Source of the DNA: Pseudomonas paraglycinae
GTDB lineage: Bacteria; Pseudomonadota; Gammaproteobacteria; Pseudomonadales; Pseudomonadaceae
Length of the DNA: 64,000 nucleotides
Assembly: GCF_021601625.1 (NCBI RefSeq)
Contig: NZ_BQHR01000012.1
Span: 124,001 to 188,000, forward strand
Direction of reading: 5' to 3'
Positions 60,579-64,000 of this stretch are shown here, one piece after another. The notes beneath the pieces are model-generated. The model saw only the letters and a list, made by a program, of their open reading frames with translations, was not told where the DNA came from and searched no databases. Every line of letters begins with the position of its first letter. The stretch's first letter is position 1. A program made the position numbers and the translations under genes.

Positions 60579-62144
60579 ATGCGTAACAACCAGCCCATTA
60601 CACAACGCGAACGGACTTTCCCGGCTCAGCAACGGTTGATTTCCACAACCGACGCCAAAGGCGTGATCACTTACTGCAACGACGCTTTCGTCGAAATCAG
60701 CGGGTTCTCGCGTGAGGAACTGATCCGTGCGCCGCACAACCTGGTTCGTCACCCTGACGTGCCGGCGGCGGTGTTTTCGCACATGTGGGGCACACTGAAA
60801 CAAGGCTTGCCATGGATGGGCATTGTCAAGAATCGCTGCAAGACCGGTGATCATTACTGGGTGAATGCCTATGTAACGCCGGTGTTCGACGGCAATCAGG
60901 TGGTCGGTTACGAGTCGGTGCGGGTCAAACCCACCGCCGAACAGATCCGCCGTGCCGAAGCGCTCTACCAACGCATCAACCAGGGCAAGTCGGCGATTCC
61001 TTCGAGCGACAAGTGGCTGCCGATTGTGCAGGACTGGCTGCCGTTCATTCTGGTCAGCCAGTTGAGCTTCATGATCGGCGCCACCCTGAACTCGCAGTGG
61101 GGCTTCGCCCTCGCCGCCGGTCTGTCGGTGCCGCTGGGCCTGCTGGGCCTGCAATGGCAACAACGCGGGCTCAAGCGCCTGCTGCGTCTGGCCGAGCAGA
61201 CCACCTCCGACCCGTTGATCGCGCAGATGTACACCGACAGCCGTGGCGCCCAGGCGCGTCTGGAAATGTCGATCCTCAGCCAGGAAGCGCGCCTGAAAAC
61301 CTGCCTGACCCGTCTGCAGGACACCGCCGAGCACCTGACCGATCAGGCCAAACAGTCCGACGCCCTGGCGCACAACAGCTCCAGCGGTCTGGAACGTCAG
61401 CGCGTGGAAACCGAACAGGTCGCCACCGCCGTCAACCAGATGGCCGCCACCACGCAAGAAGTGGCGAGCCACGTCCAGCGCACCGCCGACGCCACTCAGG
61501 AAGCCAATCGTCTGACCGGCCGCGGCCGCGACATCGCCGGCGAAACCCGCGAAGCCATCCAGCGCCTGTCGGTCGTGGTCGGTGAAACCGGCCTGACCGT
61601 CACCCAACTGGCCAAGGACAGCGACGAAATCGGCGGCGTGGTCGACGTGATCAAAGGCATCGCCGATCAGACCAACCTGCTGGCCCTCAACGCTGCGATT
61701 GAAGCAGCCCGCGCCGGCGAGATGGGTCGTGGTTTTGCCGTGGTCGCCGACGAAGTCCGCCAACTGGCGCAACGCACCAGCGAATCCACCGGCCAGATCC
61801 ACGCCCTGATCGCCAAGTTGCAGCAGACAGCGTCCAGCGCCGTACAAACCATGGAAGCCGGCCATCGCCAGGCGGAAGAAGGTGTGGCACGGGTACTGGA
61901 AGCAGACCAGGCACTGGTGGGCATCAGCGAAGCGGTGGCCAACATCACCGACATGACCACCCAGATCGCCGCCGCGACCGAAGAGCAAAGTGCCGTGGCT
62001 GAAGAAATCAGCCGCAACATCAGCAACATCTCGGAACTGGCGGACCAGACTTCGGAACAGGCGCATAACTCGGCGTTGCTGAGTGAAGAGCTGACCAAGA
62101 CTGCCAACACGCAATACTCGTTGGTGGAGCGGTTTAACCGCTGA
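60579..62144 (+). CDS. aer: PAS-containing methyl-accepting chemotaxis protein (Aer-like)
   Basis: A 521-residue chemoreceptor of the aerotaxis type. The N-terminal PAS domain ([52 protein letters not shown]) matches the FAD-binding PAS of Aer, with no periplasmic domain. A hydrophobic segment at about 150-190 anchors it. The rest is a coiled-coil cytoplasmic signalling domain with the hairpin tip [32 protein letters not shown], the CheA/CheW contact site. It senses redox or oxygen state through FAD and signals to the flagellar motor. Monocistronic: 102 bp after the CPBP gene and followed directly by an intrinsic terminator. Confidence 0.93.
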   Translation: MRNNQPITQRERTFPAQQRLISTTDAKGVITYCNDAFVEISGFSREELIRAPHNLVRHPDVPAAVFSHMWGTLKQGLPWMGIVKNRCKTGDHYWVNAYVTPVFDGNQVVGYESVRVKPTAEQIRRAEALYQRINQGKSAIPSSDKWLPIVQDWLPFILVSQLSFMIGATLNSQWGFALAAGLSVPLGLLGLQWQQRGLKRLLRLAEQTTSDPLIAQMYTDSRGAQARLEMSILSQEARLKTCLTRLQDTAEHLTDQAKQSDALAHNSSSGLERQRVETEQVATAVNQMAATTQEVASHVQRTADATQEANRLTGRGRDIAGETREAIQRLSVVVGETGLTVTQLAKDSDEIGGVVDVIKGIADQTNLLALNAAIEAARAGEMGRGFAVVADEVRQLAQRTSESTGQIHALIAKLQQTASSAVQTMEAGHRQAEEGVARVLEADQALVGISEAVANITDMTTQIAAATEEQSAVAEEISRNISNISELADQTSEQAHNSALLSEELTKTANTQYSLVERFNR

Positions 62145-62159
62145 TTGGAATGGCAATAC

Positions 62160-62194
62160 AAAAAACCCGGATAGCGAGAGCTTCCGGGTTTTTT
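62160..62194. terminator. Terminator of the chemoreceptor gene, copy 1 of a direct repeat
   Basis: AAAAAACCCGGA ... TCCGGGTTTTTT around the loop TAGCGAGAGCT. A near-identical copy lies exactly 810 bp downstream (62970-63004) in the same orientation: 29 bases identical, one substitution, then nine more identical bases. Confidence 0.92.
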
Positions 62195-62198
62195 ATTG

Positions 62199-62353
62199 TG
62201 GCTCAACGTGTGACTACACATAGGGGCGCTATGCCCTACAAGAACACCAGAATCCGCTGACTGGTGCACCTGGGGGGTCGGCTCTATCGTTTGCCGGTAG
62301 AAATCCAATCCCTTAAGCTGGTCAGTATGAATACATCTCCTTTGGAGGCTCCG
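62199..62353 (+). promoter_or_regulatory. Promoter region of the toxin-partner pair
   Basis: About 155 bp between the chemoreceptor terminator and the small partner gene. It includes the short inverted repeat TAGGG-N8-CCCTA at 62221-62238, a possible operator for autoregulation by the complex, and a strong ribosome site (GGAGG at 62344-62348). Base composition is more AT-rich than in the neighbouring core genes. Confidence 0.4.
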
Positions 62354-62500
62354 ATGGCCACCACCAGAAAGATCGACAAGCCAGTCAAAAAAGTCATTCG
62401 CGATGAACTGACTTTTCTTGATGTCCGGCAAGCCGCGCGTGATGGGCAGAAAGCGTTCGATAAATATGTGATCACTGGCAAGCTACCCATAACAAAGTAG
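62354..62500 (+). CDS. Small protein upstream of the YafO-like toxin, candidate antitoxin
   Basis: A 48-residue, basic protein (MATTRKIDKPVKKVIRDELT...ARDGQKAFDKYVITGKLPI). GGAGG is 5 bp before the ATG. It ends 6 bp before the YafO-like gene, so it is translationally coupled to it in the antitoxin-first order. It does not look like YafN (a Phd-family antitoxin of about 97 residues, from memory) and has no recognisable DNA-binding domain; the central segment could form one long amphipathic helix. A longer start at 62327 (MNTSPLEAP) is possible, but the ribosome site favours 62354. Antitoxin function is inferred from position only. Confidence 0.65.
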   Translation: MATTRKIDKPVKKVIRDELTFLDVRQAARDGQKAFDKYVITGKLPITK

Positions 62501-62506
62501 CCATAG

Positions 62507-62926
62507 ATGCCAGCAGTCAAAATCTCTGCGCTTTTCGAACAAATCAACAACTGGAAAAACTTCGCCGCTCATTTTTTTAACTACAAAGTGTGCGGTGAAC
62601 TGCCCGCTATTTTCGGGCGAGACGAACGACTAGATCTCAGCGAAATGCATCACATCCACCTGGCCAGCACTCAAGCGACCCAGGCGCGGTGGGCAAAAAT
62701 AGACCGCCAGTATTATCGAACCGCCTTGGTTGACGATCCTGACAACGACTTCTGGCTTATCTACGCCTACGACGCTTTCCGGGATGAATACCTTTTGCTG
62801 ACAATCACTGGCCCCGATGCCCATGACCGGAGTGAGTGGGGGGCATTTCTGCGCACGGTGCATTGCGAGATTGTTGAGCCATGGGTTGTGGGAAAAGTCA
62901 TCTATCCCGACCTTGAGGACTTTTGA
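62507..62926 (+). CDS. YafO-like mRNA interferase toxin
   Basis: A 139-residue protein. The segment HFFNYKVCGELPAIFGRDER followed by MHHIHLAS closely resembles the E. coli YafO N-terminal half (DFISYKRDGVLPDIFGRDAL ... VAHIHLAN, from memory). The remaining part (DFWLIYAYDAFRDEYLLLTI, DAHDRSEWGAFLR) follows the same order of strands and helices. YafO is a ribosome-dependent mRNA endonuclease that arrests growth; a homologue would act in the cytoplasm and be held inactive by its partner. Lower GC and different codon use than flanking genes, and the flanking duplicated terminators, point to horizontal gain. The start ATG 62507 lacks a strong ribosome site, consistent with coupling to the small gene upstream. 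Confidence 0.8.
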   Translation: MPAVKISALFEQINNWKNFAAHFFNYKVCGELPAIFGRDERLDLSEMHHIHLASTQATQARWAKIDRQYYRTALVDDPDNDFWLIYAYDAFRDEYLLLTITGPDAHDRSEWGAFLRTVHCEIVEPWVVGKVIYPDLEDF

Positions 62927-62962
62927 TCAACTTGCTGGCCAATTCTTGGAACACGCCTGTAG

Positions 62963-63013
62963 CAAGGCAAAAAAACCCGGATAGCGAGAGCTTCCGGGGT
63001 TTTTATTGCCTTG
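62963..63013. terminator. Bidirectional terminator, copy 2 of the direct repeat
   Basis: The same 29-base core as at 62160, with extended arms here (AAGGCAAAAAAACCC ... GGGTTTTTATTGCCTT). It separates the toxin gene from the convergent DUF6124-like gene and can work for both. Confidence 0.9.
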
Positions 63014-63017
63014 GTAC

Positions 63018-63377
63018 TTACTCCTTCGGCACGAGGTTATCCAACGCCTGATTCACCGCCAACTCGCCCAACATCACCACTTGCGCAATGCCCAACAGGG
63101 TCTTGCGATTCGGCCCTTCCAGCAGGCCGGCAAAGTCACCGAGCATGACCGTGGCTGACGCGAGGGACTCGCAGGCATTGGCCAGCAAGGACTCGGTGTC
63201 GGTTTGCGGGTTGACCATGAACATGTCGTTTGGGGTGTAGGGCGTGGCCATGATTTGGGCTGCGGGGGTCAGGTAATAGTCGAGGGCGCGTTCGGCCGCG
63301 TCGTGGAGTTTTCTTGAATCGGGAAATTCGTACGGGGACACCGGATCTTCTAACGGTGGAATGACGGTCTTGGACAT
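63018..63377 (-). CDS. DUF6124/DUF3077-like small Pseudomonas protein
   Basis: A 119-residue protein of a small family I know mainly from Pseudomonas, of unknown function: PDSRKLHDAAERALDYYLTP near the N-terminus, MFMVNPQTDTESLLANACES in the middle and LGIAQVVMLGELAVNQALDN at the end. Mostly helical, no signal peptide. It is the downstream member of a tandem pair, 88 bp after its paralogue. The neighbouring terminator copy lies just behind its stop codon. Confidence 0.75.
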   Translation of the reverse strand: MSKTVIPPLEDPVSPYEFPDSRKLHDAAERALDYYLTPAAQIMATPYTPNDMFMVNPQTDTESLLANACESLASATVMLGDFAGLLEGPNRKTLLGIAQVVMLGELAVNQALDNLVPKE

Positions 63378-63465
63378 CGGCTGGAACTCCGGAAAAGAGT
63401 CGCTTGAGGATTTTTATAGACGGCTGCCTGGCAGTGAGGGGACAAGCCCCTCACCGAGGCCGCAA

Positions 63466-63831
63466 CTACCGCGAGACGTGATGGTTATCCAGCACACGAT
63501 TGACCAGCAGCTCACTCAGCATGATGACCTGCTGCAGAATCTGCATCGCCTTGCGCTGCGACGGATCGACGGTTTCGCCAATATCCCGGGCCATGTCACT
63601 GGCTGACGACAGCGTTTCGCACGCTTCGACCAGCAGCGTTTCGTCATCCATTGTGGGATTGACCAAATAGATCTTGCCGGGCTTGCGCGATGGCTTGGAT
63701 GTCTTCTGCGCCCCAGGATCGAGGTAATGATTGATCGCCCGCTCGGTTGCCGATTTTATGTTTTCGGCTTCGAGTGCGGCGTCGTAGGGGATTGAATCGG
63801 TTTCTGGCGGGTTTGGCGTAATTTTGAACAT
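63466..63831 (-). CDS. DUF6124/DUF3077-like paralogue
   Basis: A 121-residue paralogue of the downstream gene, about 35-40% identical by eye: IKSATERAINHYLDPGAQ, YLVNPTMDDETLLVEACETL, ILQQVIMLSELLVNRVLDNH. Both start with a short Pro-rich stretch and keep the same spacing between blocks. Function unknown. The tandem arrangement suggests duplication. The 168 bp upstream to the right edge of the window hold its promoter; I see no other gene there. Confidence 0.75.
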   Translation of the reverse strand: MFKITPNPPETDSIPYDAALEAENIKSATERAINHYLDPGAQKTSKPSRKPGKIYLVNPTMDDETLLVEACETLSSASDMARDIGETVDPSQRKAMQILQQVIMLSELLVNRVLDNHHVSR

Positions 63832-64000
63832 ACGGACTCTCTATCTTGAAAGAATTGAAGAGCCGTCACTTTCGCTACCAAACGAAGGGTGGCGGCCATA
63901 CGTGGGTTGGTAGACCGGTCAAGACAGAGAAACCCCCGGCGCCCCCGAAGGAGCCCCACGCATGGCCACCATATAAAACTCAGCCCCAAAAATGAGACTG
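63832..64000 (-). promoter_or_regulatory. Upstream region of the DUF6124-like pair
   Basis: A 169-bp stretch to the window edge. A minus-strand open frame crosses it (63756-63989, with segments such as LRLVAKVTALQFF), but it overlaps the DUF6124-like gene out of frame and has no convincing ribosome site. I have seen similar translated stretches upstream of these small Pseudomonas genes, so the DNA may be a conserved leader; it is not called as a gene. Confidence 0.3.

Noticed and set aside
63756-63989. Minus-strand open frame at the right edge (77 codons)
   Set aside because: Overlaps the start of the DUF6124-like gene out of frame and lacks a ribosome site; kept only as a remark on the upstream region.

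Overview
The window is about 64 kb of a high-GC chromosome from a fluorescent pseudomonad, most likely the Pseudomonas fluorescens group. The evidence is a near-complete peripheral pyoverdine locus (pvdA, fpvI, pvdRT-opmQ, pvdP, pvdMNO, pvdE, fpvA and three peptide-synthetase genes), typical Pseudomonas REP sequences, Pseudomonas-only small families, and PvdS-type iron-starvation boxes (TAAAT-N16-CGT) in front of the pyoverdine transcription units. I found no rRNA, tRNA, CRISPR array or prophage.

Layout. 1-4.8 kb: the 3' end of an aldo/keto reductase (dkgB-like), then a BvgS/EvgS-type hybrid sensor kinase with its LuxR-type regulator and a degenerate receiver-like protein, all on the minus strand. 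4.8-8.3 kb: mgtC and mgtA (magnesium homeostasis), with a roughly 0.5 kb non-coding leader holding two palindromes. 8.8-52 kb: the pyoverdine island. pvdA and the ECF sigma gene fpvI read leftward; the export pump pvdR-pvdT-opmQ reads rightward. pvdP reads leftward from a compact divergent promoter shared with the periplasmic maturation genes pvdM-pvdN-pvdO, followed by pvdE (export of the acylated precursor) and fpvA (ferripyoverdine receptor). A small esterase gene and three NRPS genes read leftward, the first two NRPS genes overlapping by 4 bp. Upstream of them are a SyrP-type aspartate beta-hydroxylase, a type II thioesterase and an MFS transporter.

The NRPS genes in transcription order are C-A-T, then C-A-T-E-C-A-T, then C-A-T-E-C-A-T-C-A-T-E. 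Reading the A-domain binding-pocket residues by hand gives Lys; Asp (epimerised, probably hydroxylated by the neighbouring hydroxylase) and Ala; Thr (epimerised), Ala and hydroxyornithine (epimerised). The inferred peptide is Lys-D-OHAsp-Ala-D-(allo)Thr-Ala-D-(cyclo)OHOrn, joined to a chromophore made by PvdL, which is not in the window. The last synthetase ends in an epimerisation domain with no thioesterase, the most unusual feature of the locus. PvdS, PvdL, PvdH, PvdQ and FpvR are not encoded here.

53.5-60.5 kb is a mixed accessory/housekeeping region: an SDR plus GH15 pair, a small unknown protein with an alpha/beta hydrolase, a divergent GlxA-type regulator and isonitrile-hydratase-like enzyme, a REP pair and a CPBP membrane protease homologue. 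60.5-64 kb: an Aer-type chemoreceptor, then a YafO-like toxin gene with a tiny upstream partner gene, lying between two nearly identical copies of the same terminator 810 bp apart (the footprint of an insertion), then two tandem paralogues of a small Pseudomonas family.
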